This document shows, piece by piece, positions 48,095 through 62,109 of a DNA stretch of 64,000 nucleotides. Both the position numbers and the translations under genes were made by a program. The stretch's first letter is position 1; every line of letters begins with the position of its first letter. The stretch comes from Condylostoma magnum (Eukaryota; Ciliophora; Heterotrichea; Heterotrichida; Condylostomatidae): positions 1 through 64,000 of the forward strand of contig CAKKTI010000085.1 of NCBI GenBank assembly GCA_920105805.1, read 5' to 3'. The notes beneath the pieces were generated by a model that was not told the DNA's origin, searched no databases, and saw only the letters and a program-made list of their open reading frames with translations.

Positions 48095-50992
48095 ATGAAC
48101 TAAAATATAAAAGTAGCAATACGTCCCCGACCTATTGAATCAGATATTTTTACTTATAATTAAAGGGAAATTATATACGAAGGTTAGGAGAACATTCGCT
48201 TTACATTTGACAAAGTTTTTAATCCAAATGCCTCAAATTAATAAGTTCATGATTATATAGCATTTCCTATTGTTCAACAAGCATTACAGGGCTACAATGG
48301 TACAGTATTCGCATATGGTTAAACATCCTCTGGAAAAACTCATACAATAATCGGTACAAATGATACTCCAGGAATTATTCCCCTATCATTATCATAGATT
48401 TTTAATAACTAAAATTAAGGCAATATAGAAATAGAATGTTGGGTGAGTTTTTTAGAGATTTATAGTGAATAAATAAACGATTTATTAGAACCTAGCTCAA
48501 CTAATCTGAAAATCAGAGAAGACCCCATAGAAGGTTGTTTTGTATCAGGGCTCAAACAGGTCAAAATTACAAATCTACAGTAAGCATTGGATTAACTAAA
48601 ATTCGGGGATTAAAACAGATAGTATAAAAGCACTAAAATAAACGACCATTCCTCCAGATCCCACTGTGTATTCAGAATTCTCATAGAAAGTACGGATAGG
48701 CAAGGAGGTATTAAGGACTAATTCAACAATCTACACTTAAAGTCACAGCTAAGATTTTCAGTATTGAATATAGTTGATTTAGCCGGGTCTGAAAGAATGA
48801 ATGAGGCGTAAGGAAACACAAAGGAGACTAAATTTATTAATACAAGTTTATTTGAATTGGCAAAAGTGGTAAAAATTTTATCAGAGCGATAAGGATTTGT
48901 TCCGTATAGAAACTCAAAGTTAACCAGGATCTTAAGCAATGCTTTAGGGGGAAATTGTCTAACTGGTATAATATGCAATATAACTCCCGAAGAAAGATTC
49001 TTTCAGCTTAGTTTGTCAACCCTCCGATTTGCTTAAAGGGCAAAAAACGTTAAAGTTGAGCCAATATAGAACACTGTAATTGATGATTCTAAGGTTATTG
49101 GAGTAATGAAAGCTTAGATTAATAATCTTTAATTAAAACTGTAAAGATTAAAGTCAAGTACAAAATAGTAAAAGAATAGGTCATTTGTTATCAATTAAGT
49201 TAATGAATAGTAAAATACATTTAATTAGCAAGCTATTGACTGTATAAATGATCCGTTTAGTAGTCTTAAAGTAAAATTTGAGAATAATAACACGTTAGAA
49301 ATAGGAAGATGTAATATATGAGATGAATAATGCTAAAAATTACGATTATAGTTTAATAAGGAGTTTCGACTTTTGAATTAGAAGTACTGAAAAATGATGG
49401 AAAATATAGTTTAAAGACAGCAAAGCAACAGGGTCACTAATCGCAGTGTCCTATAATCATAAGCTACGGGATAAAGGAACAGATCAGTGGAAAGCACTCC
49501 TGGACGATCTCAACAGTTTAAGCGGCACTCATTTAGATCCAACATACAATATCCTTAAAATATACCAAGGGAAATAGGTAAGACTAACTTTTAATAAGAA
49601 CATAGAAGAGTCACCCCTACAAGAATACAACCTGTTAGAATACCAAAGAAAGTTTAACGATAAAACTTCTCTTAAATCCAAAGAAGTATATCAAGTTAAA
49701 ACGACTCAGTACAAGAAGACTCCCCTGCACAACCAAACACCTCAACTATCTCAGGTGATAAAGCCTTACAACTTTTGAACATTGAATCTGATTCAGACCT
49801 AGAAAACATCCCAGACTACAGGCCTCCCCCAGAGAAAGATCAAATTGAGTTCTCTAATAACTCAGTATAGTTTAATTTAGTCAAAGGAAACAATGTGTTT
49901 CTATGAGGACTCAACAACTAGGGTTCATGTGGGTCAAAATATGATGGTAATACTGAGGATTACAACTGTCTTTCATACAAATTCAAAAGAATATCAAGTG
50001 GGCAGTTCCATACCGCTTTGATTGATACGAATGATATTTTGTACTGTATTGGAAAGGGTGGAAATGGCCAACTGGGCACAGGGTCTTTAAGCTCGACTCG
50101 GAAACCAGTACCAGTTACGCATCCAATACACGGTGTTTAAATAAAGGAGGTTGCATGTGGCTGAACCCATACAATATGTGTTTCGTATATGAATGAGGTA
50201 TACAGCTGAGGAAATAACTTCGAAGGGTAATTAGGAGTCGGGGACTTTTATGATAGATGTTGGCCTGTAAGAATAACCGGATTGTTTGAAGGAGCTAACA
50301 ATATCTCATGTGGTAGGTTTAGCTCAGGTCTTATTGACTTAAATGGGAAACTGTTCACTTGGGGAAGTAATCCGGAGGGTAGGCTGTGTTATTAGCCGGT
50401 ATAATTGGCACATTAGAAGTTTTAGAAGGTAAATAGGCCTTAGTAGGTACTGGAGATTAAGTTCTGTAAGTAGGTGTCCATGGGAACAACTCACTCTATT
50501 GTACTGGACACTGATGGGCTGGTGTACTCCTCAGGGTCCACGGATTTCGGGTAATTGGGAGTTGGGAGAAATTTCGATTATTATAGAATTTTACACAGGT
50601 TAAGTCAGTTTACTCATACTAACCCAGCTGTGTAAGTACAGGCAGCTGATTATTATAGTGCTGTTCTTACTTAAAAAGGATTCATTTATACATTTGGTAA
50701 AGGGTCGTTTGGAAGACTGGGCATAAGAACTTCCTAAAATACTTTGACACCGTCGAAAATAAAGTCAGATTTAGTATTCACAGCTATCGCATGTGGAGCA
50801 AGACATATGCTAGCAACTGATTCACAAGGGGAGCTGTATGCATGAGGTGATAATTATTACTATCAATAGGGAATATTCGAGGAATAAGAAGATACAGACT
50901 ACCCAAAATGCATTAATTTTAAAGAAAGTATAGGAAAACCTGTGAAAAGAATAAGCTGCGGGCTTTTTAATAGTGTAGCTATTACTAAATAG
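48095..50992 (+). CDS. Kinesin motor fused to an RCC1 beta-propeller
   Basis: 965 residues in a single frame. Motor domain residues 1-330: P-loop GQTSSGKT (75-82), switch I NDHSSRSH (183-190), switch II VDLAGSE (227-233), and [10 protein letters not shown]; closest in style to kinesin-7/CENP-E. A neck and coiled coil of 270 residues follow. From about residue 600 there are at least six RCC1-like repeats ([47 protein letters not shown]). Several WG tryptophans are TGA. RCC1 domains bind chromatin, Ran or ubiquitin-pathway partners, so this motor may carry such a partner. Ends TAG TAA; next ATG is one base later. Confidence 0.95.
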
Positions 50993-50996
50993 TAAA

Positions 50997-51857
50997 ATGG
51001 GAAATAAATCGAGTAAAAAGCCTATTGTTATAATAAAACGTTAATAGTCGTTTTATAGTAGAAATAATGAGAATAAAACTGTAGATTATGGCAGGGATAA
51101 ACAGTCAAAGTTGCCTTAGTTCCTAGATTAAGATGAGACACCACCTGAATCGCCCAGGCCTGAAAATCTAGAAAATAGCGATGATGAAGAAAAAAACAGC
51201 AGTTCAAACACATTCTAGAAGAAATATCAGAGGAAAGAAATCGATATAAAGAAAATTACCAGGAAAAATTTAAGGAAATAGCAAAACACATAGCAAATTT
51301 GATCGAAAAGGTGGAGATTGGATAGAAATAGAATTTAAAGGATTCAAGATACTACGCAAAATAGCAATCAAAGCTTTATTTAAATGACTTCACAGAATTC
51401 TGATACAGAGGAAGTGTAAAATGTTTTTGATGATGAAAAAGGTAAAATTAAACAAAAGTGTAGAAGTGGATCTTAAAGTCTTCTTAGACTTAGAAAAACT
51501 CCCTTATAGCAAATGAAATACAATGGTAGCTTGAATAACAGTTAATTTAATAGTTCGAATGCTTAAATGAAATTATCAGCAATGACTACTACAAAACTGG
51601 ATTTTAGAGGTGCTACTAATACAGTAAATAGTAAAATAAATGCACAGCAAATTGCCGTAATGTAAAGAACAAAGAATGGTAATCGGTTTAACCCAACAGA
51701 CTCTGTAAATAAATCATTTTATATAAGAGGATCATAGCCAGTTGTTAAAAACATTTTTATAAGAAAGAAAAGAACTTTGCCACCTCCTAAAGGAAGACAA
51801 GAAAGAGCATGGAAGTGGGTTTGCTCATATGGAGTAATTCCAGAAGATATGTCTTAA
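50997..51857 (+). CDS. Unrecognised basic protein, possible N-myristoylation
   Basis: 286 residues. It starts MGNKSSKKP, a good N-myristoylation context. The rest is Ser/Asn/Gln/Lys-rich and mostly disordered, with a basic Pro-containing stretch near the C-terminus (KKRTLPPPKGRQERAWKWV). No family. ATG lies one base after the tandem stop of the kinesin gene. Stop TAA 51855. Confidence 0.66.
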
Positions 51858-52223
51858 ATTTTATTAGTTGGAATTATTTATAGAGCATCTGCTTGTGTTA
51901 TTTTTAATTTTTTTGGCGGGTGTTACTTATTTTGTATTTCACATATATGTAATTGATTTTTACGAATTTAGGCCAAAAATTACTATTTAATTAAGCCTGT
52001 ATAATAACAGTTTCAATAGAGAGTCTTTTCATCAGCTTAAAATAACTCAATATTTTATGCAAAGCTAAGTGTTAAAAATACACGATTTACTTTACTCCAG
52101 AAGCATTAAAGAACACAATATGTAATTTTGAAGTGATTTAATTCATCTATTTACTAGAATATTAATCTAACCTATTTGCATATTACTGCCTTTTTTTATT
52201 CCATTGACTAAATTAAAATATTA
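51858..52223. other. Intergenic, nothing recognised
   Basis: 366 AT-rich bases between two plus-strand genes. A run reading GGCGGGTG is the only GC-rich patch. The preceding frame stays open for some 30 more codons, so a longer C-terminus for that gene cannot be excluded. Confidence 0.4.
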
Positions 52224-52865
52224 ATGGAAGGAATTATTCGAAATGGAATTTCAGGGTAATCTGAGGTTTTAGATTGGGTAAACTCAATGAGAAAAGTAAT
52301 GCAATAGAAAGTGGAAGAATAGTCGAAGGTATATGGTTACGACTTTTTTAATGACTAGCCCATAAGGAGCCACTAAGGTTATGAGTGGATGAAGGAGGAG
52401 ACAGACAGTAAATTTACACATAATATAGCTTAATACTATAATTTAATTTAATCTGTTCTTAGTTTTGCAGCAATTCTAGAATGTAAAAGGTTGAGAAACC
52501 CTCCCAAATTACAAATAGAAAAATTTGGGATTTAATTTTTTTAGGCTTTTTGGTATACCATTAAGCATAAAACTGTTTAGTATAAGGCATACTTAAGCCA
52601 ATGAGGCAGTATTTTATATCTTATGATATTCCCTCTTAATATTTTGAAAGCTTGGATTTCAAATAAAGGTAATCTGGGCTATAATGCTTCAATTTTGTAG
52701 TATTTAAGAAGATGCAATGCTATTTAAGAGTTTAGATTAAGTTTTCAAAGTTTTAGGTTATTATAAGCTGTGAACTTAATTAGGCTATTTTCAAAAGGGA
52801 GTAAATTCATTCTAGAAATTCTAAGTTTTAATGGCATGAATTTTTCAAAGTGCCAAGAATACTAA
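52224..52865 (+). CDS. Unrecognised protein
   Basis: 213 residues from ATG 52224 to tandem TAA TAA (52863-52868). Hydrophilic first third, then more hydrophobic and aromatic stretches (SFAAILECKRL, LYLMIFPLNILKAW, FRLLQAVNLIRLF) that could be membrane or packed helices. No family was recognised. Trp is TGA once. The double stop supports the gene end. Confidence 0.58.
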
Positions 52866-53179
52866 TAATATACTACTAGTGCTCATAGATAGTAAATGTA
52901 TTATATAAATTTTCACTTAATATTATAACAAAGCTTATAAGATTTGCATTATAATATGATATTTGATTAATAAAACTACTGCTTATTATTTAATAGCTCA
53001 CCTTAAAACATACGTAAAATGAATATTGTTTTGAAAATAAGTTTAAAATGCGTGAATAATTCATACCTCATGATTTTAAATTTCAACCTTAAATATTTAT
53101 CTTATAAAATGTACCCATTTTTCTACAACTTAAATTTTATAAGTCCATTGAACCTAAACCTAAAAATTATACACTAAAA
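52866..53179. other. Intergenic between convergent genes
   Basis: 314 very AT-rich bases between the ends of two convergent genes. Nothing recognised. Confidence 0.45.
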
Positions 53180-54079
53180 CTAATTGTTAATGTTTAACTG
53201 ATTGAGTAAATTTCTTAGAGGTGTTAAATCCTCTTCCATATCACTCTATAATCTCTAAGTATTATCTTATACAATATCCTCTTGCCGCTGCTACCTCAAC
53301 CTTTCTATCTCTGGCAAATACTTCTCAATAAACTCCTACTTAGCCTCCAACAGCACAGGATACAACGCCTCGAATCCAATCCCAGTATACGAAGACACTC
53401 CTATTTTTGGTAAATCCTCATAAAACTCATCAATAACTAGCGACAAAGATCTACTCAAAGAACTCATGTAATTATCTTCTAAATCCAAAGCATCTTAAAA
53501 TACACTGAAATCTTCCATTCACTCAAACTAAGTCTAACTACTAACTACATCTGTTTTATTAAACACTAAATACAAAGGAACCCTTGATTTATAAAATATA
53601 CTACAGCCATACAGCATGTTTGACATAAAACTATTAGGATTTTAGCATCTAGGAGTGTCAACGACGTATAGAATAGCAGTGGGCATGGAGCTTGCCAGTG
53701 CTTCTGTTATAATAGTCCCTGAGACTGATCAATTAAAAACTTCTATTTATCCAGGAGTGTCAATTACTACAAAGTCAAGATTCTCTTTTTCCTCGATTTT
53801 CTTTAAAACCTGCTCGAATTATGTAGTAAACATGTTTAAAGAAGTCATTATAGCACCATTAGGCCCAAGGCCGTATTACTGCATTAGAAGCTTGTAGTTT
53901 ATAGTATCTCTTATGTCAATATGAGCTGGAAATGATAGTTAATGTATTGCTGGGTCTAGGTTTATGTTATAAGACTGTTTATTCATTTACTGAAACACTG
54001 AAATTAGCTTTCTAACAAAGGTTGTTTTACCAGAGCCAGCCATTCCCATTACAATAAGACATAAAGGTTTTTACTCCAT
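53180..54079 (-). CDS. GPN1: GPN1 (XAB1-type) GTPase
   Basis: 299 residues. P-loop GMAGSGKTT near the start, NLDPA, then the family-defining GPN loop in YGLGPNGAI, the G3 element DTPGQIEVF and G4 NKTD. The acidic C-terminal tail is like GPN1. GPN1 acts with GPN3 in cytoplasmic assembly and nuclear import of RNA polymerase II. The ATG is 17 bases after the IP3 receptor stop. The end is TAG 53180; another TAG lies two codons later. No TGA stop follows for a long distance, so TAG must terminate here. Confidence 0.95.
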
Positions 54080-54096
54080 GATATACTTTAAAATTA

Positions 54097-57000
54097 TTAG
54101 TTAGATTTAAGTAATTTTAGCTCTTTTACAGCCCATTCTAAGTCTTTTTCTATAGTTGAAGTACGCTGCATTATAATTTCCTCCTGGCTTGACTCTAAAT
54201 TCTGTATAAACTTTGATTTTTTCTGTGGGAACCAACAGATGTCCTCAGCTTTATACTTTTTCCACAAATAGCTCTCAATTCCTGTTCTATCAGTTTCTTC
54301 CTTTTTTGTGAGATATGATATAAAGAATATGTAGTTTCATTCATGATGCTCGTATATTGTATGCAGTTAGAACGGTTTGCTAGTGGCTCTTTCAATAGTT
54401 TCTTTATCCAAGCCACAAATAAAGCATCTTCTGTATCTGTCTTAGTCATCTTTGTCCTGCTTTTCTCTTAAGTCCGCAAAAGTATCGATGATGATTCCTT
54501 GTACTATATTAAGCATGATGATCATTATTACTATGTTGTAGAGATTGTCATATAGAAACCTACTGAATATAAAGGCACCGTTTTCACTTCAGTCTGTTAA
54601 ATAGCCGCCAATACCACCATCTGTTTTAAATCCTCTGTCGAAGATTACAATAGAACATATGAATAATCCGTCACAATTGCTTTAAAAGTCAGTGTAAACT
54701 ATAGCATATCCTCACAGAGCAAAGTAGTAAATAAGGACTAGTGTGAATACAAAGGTAACTATCAGTTGTTTTCTAGGTTTAGTCACACTCTTAATAACAT
54801 CTTAAAGCCTAGGCGATCTGTATAAAATTTCTAAAAGATGCATTGCAAAGTAAAAAGGATGAAACACTATTCCCATTATGCTAAAAAACATGTATAAAAT
54901 ATGATAAAGGACGTCTATATTGCTGAGTAATCCAAAAAAGGTCTTGCAGGAATTCAAAGCATAGTTAGTCAGTCTTTGGCATTTTGTAGCATTATGAATA
55001 TCTTCTAATTAATTCCTATCCCAAACTCTTTTAGCTAAAATAGGAGTATTTTGAATCAAAAAGATAGCTACAATAAGCCCTACCGATATACTTTGAATAA
55101 ATCCAAAAACACTGAAAAGTGTTAAAGTTCCTTCTACATCAGAACCATTTTCATCATTATACAAAAACTCAGGGTTTTCAAATCGTCTAGAACTTGTATT
55201 ACCGTCCCCTGTGTCATAATAAGATGATATAATCATAAAATTCAGTATTAAAGTCATAGTCAATGAAATTTGCCTTCAAAGACTTAAATGTGTGACTATT
55301 AATTCAATCATTTTATTTTTTTATAGTAATTTATGCAGTCTTAACTCATATTCTAACTCTTCCAAGTACATTGGAGCTTTGATTAGCAATCATTTTAACT
55401 TAGCCTTTTCACTAGATCTATCGACTTAATTCTAAAACTTTTCCTTCATTTAATCATTAAGGCAATGTGACTCAGGAGTAAGTATGAAGTAAATTCTGTA
55501 TATAATTGAGTCAGTGAACACTATTTCAACTGAGGCTGTATGCTACTCAAAGAACTCTAATGCAAATTGCTGAAGTTTTGCTCTATCTTTCTATATCTAC
55601 TCGATTCTAGAGTCTTATTATTTTGTTATTTTGCTCAATGCATTTACCCCAGATTTAAATAATCCCATTCCCAACTTACTTAAATCTCCTAGAATTTTAA
55701 CACCGATAAAGTTGCGTAAGCCTTTGTTTTAGTTAGCATCTGGCAGCATTTTACTTGCAAGTTGCTTGTTCTAAGGGTCATTTGTATCATTAACTATTTT
55801 TATTAGATGATATATATAAAACCCAACTTCTACAATAAGTTAATAGTATAGTTTATTCTCTTCAACATCTTATGGATTATGAGCAAAAGAAAAGTTGTAT
55901 TTGTCATTTTTATCATAATGCTTAAAGATTTTATAGTCATAGTAATCAATTCCATACAGTTCCACATAGCTTAGATAAATTGATAAAAGGTTTTGTCTTA
56001 AAACATCCATGTTCAAGGTTCTAGACATTCTATTAATCGAATAAATGTCTTAATTTCCTTCTAAAAGACTATGCATAGTTAGCATACATTTATACTTAAG
56101 ATGGGAGACCATTCATCCGCTGATTTGAGTGCTATTAGTTTGGTTGATATAGAAATCATATCTATAGTCACTTGCAATTGATTAGTATCTCTGTAAAGTA
56201 GGACTTTTCTCATCTAGTGATAGTAAATCACTTGCAAGTTCAAAGAATTTACTATCAACTATCGCTTTTTAATTTCCTCTGCAAGGCCCTTGGATAAATT
56301 CAGTCAAAGTGTCAAAACATTAACTCATTACTAAAAATTGATTATAGTACTTCCCCTTCATCAATTCCTCCAAAAGCTGTATAGTTTTTTATACAAGATC
56401 GTAATTATTCCTATTCATTTCTTAGTAACGTAGATAATCTTGTAGCTTTCCATTATGATTTTCACACAATAGTTGTAATAATTTTAGTATATTAGTAAGA
56501 ACCTTGTTTTACTTTGTGTCATTTTCATTTTATTCTCCTAGTTTAGGATTTATGACAGTGTCTATGTGAACTTGAATTAGATCTATTAATTTTTTAAAGA
56601 AATACTCACTGTTCAGTACATTTATAAAGTATCTGTAATACTCATTTTGCACTTATTAATTCCCCCCGTATAGCAGTTAAGCTGATAGGGCAAGTAAAGA
56701 TTTAAAAAGTACATCAGGGATTTGTGTATTGCACATTAAACTTAAAATAACACTACTCAGTCCTAAACGATTAAATTGTACTTAAATATTCCTTCTAGCT
56801 TATTATTTAGTTTCTCCTCGTTTTATATTTGGAATTTTTATCATTCAAATAATGCATTTGATCACTCTTATAAGAGTATTAACGGGAGGATTTGCTTACT
56901 CTCCAAACTTGATAAAATTCACAAGTTTTGTCATTAAGCTTTCAAATTTTATAGTAGTAACTGAATCTATGGTAAATAGCACATACTAAAACACTTATTA

Positions 57001-60000
57001 TTCCTATTTAATCATTTTTTGAATCTTCTTACTATGATTAATCGTTTAAATAAAATTTTACCACTTTTAATGGTTATCATCATATTTTCAATTATCATTT
57101 TAGAGCTTTGCAGGGGACTACTAGGTTATAAGCTAATCTTATTATGGGATTTCAATGGAAAATTAGTTACAAAGATCAAAAACATGTTCTAACGTCTAAA
57201 AATCCACTCTACTTGCTCACTTATCAATTCATTTGATAATAGTTGTTAGATACCCGTATATTTAATCAATATCATCTTAGTCTTTGATTATATCTTTATC
57301 TATTAAGTATTATGAATTATAACACTGCAAAGTTTTAATAAAAATCTTAAAAAACTCAATGAACTCGTCATCTCCCTAAAACAAATGCCTTTCAAACATC
57401 CTTATCTATAATTGAATATACTCAAAAAATTCCTTACAACTGTACAATTACTCAGTTAGTTTCTCAGCATTGACATAAATATCGTAAAAGAAGTCAATTA
57501 GAGGTATTTTTAGTACATAATACTAGCTATCCTGCATTTCTGCATATGTTAGTAATTAGAAAGTTTGTCTCAAAGGAATAATTTTTTAGCACTTTGCTTC
57601 GTTTAAGTATACTCCTGATGCACCAGAGCCACACAGCTTCAGAACATTTATCAACTTTGCATGGTAGTAAAAGGGAACATCTATGCTTGAAGAGAGTTAG
57701 TTTTCCACTATATCAAATTAAAACTCGTTTGAACTATTAGCTTTCATGAATAAGATCTTTTTAGATTCTTAATTCTGTAAAAACATCATTAGTACAATTC
57801 GTTAAATCTCTGGAATAGGTCTGTTTTTAGGAACTTATACAACTTCAAAGATTTCTAGAAATATAGGTTATCTGCCTTTATTTAAAATTAATTGAATAAA
57901 TTTCTGCAGTAGATCTTCCTAAACTTAGCTACAGAGTTTGTAGTTATCTCTGAAAATTTCACATATTAATTAGATTTATCCGAGCTGTATATCTAAGTTC
58001 TATGTAAATAAGTATATATATTCACTCAATGCACTTTAATTTTTAGGGTTGTTTTATACAAATTTTACAAGTATATTAAAACAAAGCTCAAAGAATTCTG
58101 AAAGTTTTTCTATGGCTTCTCTTTCACTCTAGTTTTTAGGATTGCTGTATATTTCTGCAAGTATGTGTATACCATCTCTTATTAGATCGATAATCTGTAT
58201 ATGTAATTCTAGGTGAAATAGCATATTTTGTCTTAAAACTGAAATACTGTCGTCTTAATAACTAACTGGAACTCCATGAGTTATTTAAGAATCCTTTTAT
58301 AATAAAATTTCATAGTATTCTAATAATTCTATGACTATTTCAAATTTTCGCATGTTTTTTTGTTATAAATAAGGTTATTATACCCAATATCTTAACCATA
58401 GTTCACTTTATTCTATGTTTTGTTATAACAGCTTCTTATTATCCTTGGCCCAAGTGAACACAGATGTATCCTCTATTTATGTTATGACATGCAATTGCTT
58501 CAGAGAGTATATAAGTTCTTTTCTTTATCTAAAACATCTCAGTATAATTCCTAATAATTCAATTTACATCTTGGGATCTATAGTTATCATAAACACTTAA
58601 ATCAAGTCGATTAAATAAGGTGTTCCCCAAGTATTTAAATCTGGAATTATAGGCCTAAAATATACTTAAAATGGTTATTTTTGAGACTTTTAAACTAATT
58701 TTGTAAATAATTTGTCCTTAGAATTAGTACTCAAGTTAATCTCCATTATTTCAGGTAGTAAATTCATTATTTCACTTCCCTTGAATTCATCGTCCTCTTT
58801 ACCATTAAACCATTCAACTATATTAGAAATCAGAAAATCTTACCTTAAATTGAGAAAATAGTCAAAAATTTGAATTATTTATAGTTTACACTTAATTTCA
58901 ATATCCTCTTCTTATGATTCATCTCCAGTAGTTTCCTGCAATGCATTTATATAATTCTTTAGATTAGAAGCATGTCTTAGAATAGGATGCTTCATGAGTA
59001 GTTGCTTATTATTTAGCAATTTTTAATCTTCTGCACGGTCTTTGGATGTTTTAATTCCTTGTGAGGCCTTAGGAGCTATTAAACTTTCTATAGAAGTGTA
59101 CTAACTAATGGTCATATTAGACTTAAACTCCGACATTTGTTAACTATTTATCAAGATTGTCTTTACTTACTTCACTAGTAAAACAATATCAATTTTATGT
59201 GCTATGTACAGAGATGACCATGGATTTATAACACAAAAATCTCCCTCTTTATCAGTATATAAGGTACTGAAAAGCTCTAATTTACTCATTTTAATAGCCA
59301 TATTTAGCATTTAATCTGTGAAAGTGTTGAAAACTGGGTTAAATTTTAGGTTTTTGAAGTAATCTATCAAATTCATTTTAAGCTCTTAAAGTATTATTTG
59401 ATTAGAATCGAATTTTATTATATCGAATTCCTCATTTAAGGTCTCAGAAGCTAGTATTCTACTTTGTCTTGGTAAATTTATTACATTAGCTGCTTGTCTT
59501 CTTCTCTAATTCTTTACGGGAACAGTAGCCGTATATCTTCTTTATTCTAACTTTTCCATCTACTTCAAATCAATTCCTAGATCAAGACTATATTTTTGCA
59601 ATTCCGTAACCCTAGGATCACCTTTGGACACAAATCTAAGCACTCTTATCAGCTCAGGCTTTATATTCTCTTACCTGGGCAGTGAATCAATATACATATT
59701 TAGTAGTAGTCTTGCAAAGGCAGATCTGATTTCAAATGTTAGTTAATCATTTCAGATATTATTCAGCAATGTGACTATAGGAAACCAGTCTCTTATACTT
59801 CCTATACTGATGTAGTTTCTTCCTAAGCATAAATCCGCAAATAGCTCCAACATTCTAGTAAAATATTACAGCTCAGTGTGATATAAAATCAAGTGAGAAT
59901 TTTCAAAACATGAGTCTAATAAAACATTCTCTTCTCCTAGTCCACTTTAGTGCATTAACGTCACATAAAAGTTTTACCTATTTTCATTAGTAGTTGTAAT

Positions 60001-62109
60001 TATAACAGCTCTGCTATGAGTATCCGGGTTTAAAAACAGATTTTTATGCACTTTTTCCTAGTTCATTGATAATCCTGTTTTATTACACACACAAATTGTC
60101 CGTAAAAATTCCAAAAGTTAAGGTTTTCTTGTACGGTAGAATTTTCTTAGAAGCCATGTGTAATGGTTTATTATATCAGCGTTATCTTTTGTCAGATTTT
60201 ACAGTTGAATTAACAAACTTTCGTTATTTTCTAGTATAGACATCATACACTTGGAAGCACCTAAGCCATATGCTGCGTGTTTTTGAAAAATAGGGAAAAA
60301 CTTGCATAGGTATTATTAGTTTTCTGGGTTTCTTTTGCAGATAATGATTATTAAATCATAGATTTGCCTTATTATCGAAATAATATTATATAGAATATAA
60401 GTTTCGTACTATTCTCTAGTAATTCTAGTTTACTAGTAATTAACATAACTTTATAGCTCATCATTTTTTACTCTTAAAACCTTTTGCAGTGAAAATGGCT
60501 CTATGAAGCTAGTTTTGCATATTTCAGCTATAAAATCAATAAAATGTTATTCTTTCAATATTTTTTACCTCTAATACTAATATTATCCGTACATCTTATC
60601 AATTGATGTCATACTTTGATGTTTATTTTAACAGAAAAGCCCTATGTTTTTAAGAACTTTGCTTATAAGCTTTTTGTACTGCTCAAATTACTATAAAAAG
60701 TAAATCAGTGATGATTCCTGCTATTAAGTAGCCTGTACAACTAACTCTGGGAATTTATACAGAACTGGAATGCAATTTAATAAAAATAAAGTCTCCCATA
60801 CTATATTGTCATCTACTTTAAACACTTTAAAATACGAAAACTCATCCGGGTTATTGGTAATAACAGGCAATAACTAAATATCTAAGTTATCAGGAGTATT
60901 TATTCCATGTAAAACCATCCCAGTGGCATTATTAACTAGTCTATAGTACTAATCACTCTACAAATACCTTTATTTATTTGTTTAATTTACTAGTTCAAAT
61001 TTCCAATATGAGTACTTAGTCTTCATATCACTTACTGATACATTATAAACAATTCCTTTATCAGTTATTTTATCAGCTATATACTTCCCCAGCCCCTTAA
61101 TAGACAAAAAGTCTTAGTTCTTAGGATCTGCGATTAAGTAAAGCCCATTACTTATATTCCTCAGTCTATAATTCTTCCCTAATTCAATCAACTCACTTTT
61201 ATACACATCCGCTCCTTCTATTTACCATAATCCATTGCTATCGCTTAATTAAGAAGTAAACTTAGCATTGGCATCTTCCCCAAGCATCTTTTAATTTGAG
61301 CAAATTAAACACAGTTCTTACTCAGCATGAGTAATCCATATATAATCTCCTGTAAGAAGAAACCCTAGCTCCTCATTATCAACCTTACACTGCATGTTAA
61401 TCTATCATCTAGTCATTTTCTCCAAACTTGCATTGATCTCGTAAAAATTAGCGTCATTAGTAGGATTTAAGTCTCTTTTTAAATTAGTTAGTACATTAGT
61501 GCCTTAAATCACCGAAGCAGAGCAATGTAAATACGCAGGCTTGTGTAACTCTAGTACAGAAATCTGCAGTATAAGTTTGTCTCCGAATTAGATTATACCG
61601 TCTCCCTCTTCTTAGTACTTAAAGCCTGGAATTATTCTAAAATGTGAGTAATAGCTGCCGTATGATTTTAGTTTTAGCTTTAAATTATCCTTTTCCTGAT
61701 TAGCATTGTCTCTAGGCTTTAGGGTTAAAAACTTATGAGAAACAACGTGAAGAAGCTAAACCAACGCGCCAAATTTTACAGGTTCACTCTTAAAATTATT
61801 AAAGGATGAGTAGTTACTTCTGATTTCATTTTCTAAAGTTTGCTCCTAGTTTTGGATGGCTTCGAGGAGATTTTCACCTGTTAGTTCTTCTGAACATTAT
61901 AGCAAGGAGTTCTGTACTGAGTAATTGCATTGGGGGACTATCCTGAAAACGCTATAGGAGTATAGATTCTTTGTCTGTTTTATTGAGTCGTAGAGTTGTA
62001 TGGAGTTGTCTATGAATCCGTTTGAGTATAGATAACCATTATCGTTGATACTCAGAGTAATTTTGCCACCATAATGCAGAACTTTGTTTTAATCGATTTT
62101 TTCTTCCAT
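54097..62109 (-). CDS. ITPR: Inositol 1,4,5-trisphosphate receptor, full length
   Basis: 2670 residues in one frame, the normal size. N-terminal ligand region with MIR-type repeats (VLHYGGKITLSI, GALVQLLHVVSHKFLTL, LRNISNGLYLIADP, VLHGINTPDN). A long helical RIH-type region follows. Six transmembrane helices lie near 2270-2540. The filter is GGIGGYL rather than GGVGDVL, so the acidic residue is Gly2502. The cytosolic end DTFADLREK and the zinc-finger-like CFICGL...HTIYEHHEWNY are intact, with Trp as TGA. It releases calcium from internal stores. Ends TAA TAA (54099-54094). Confidence 0.95.

Noticed and set aside
49000-49910. Kinesin and RCC1 parts as two adjacent genes
   Set aside because: The frame is continuous, no stop cluster or start context was seen between them, and the linker looks coding.
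54195-54449. Minus-strand standard-code frame of 84 residues
   Set aside because: It is a shadow frame; the true frame here encodes the IP3 receptor C-terminus with its CFICGL element.
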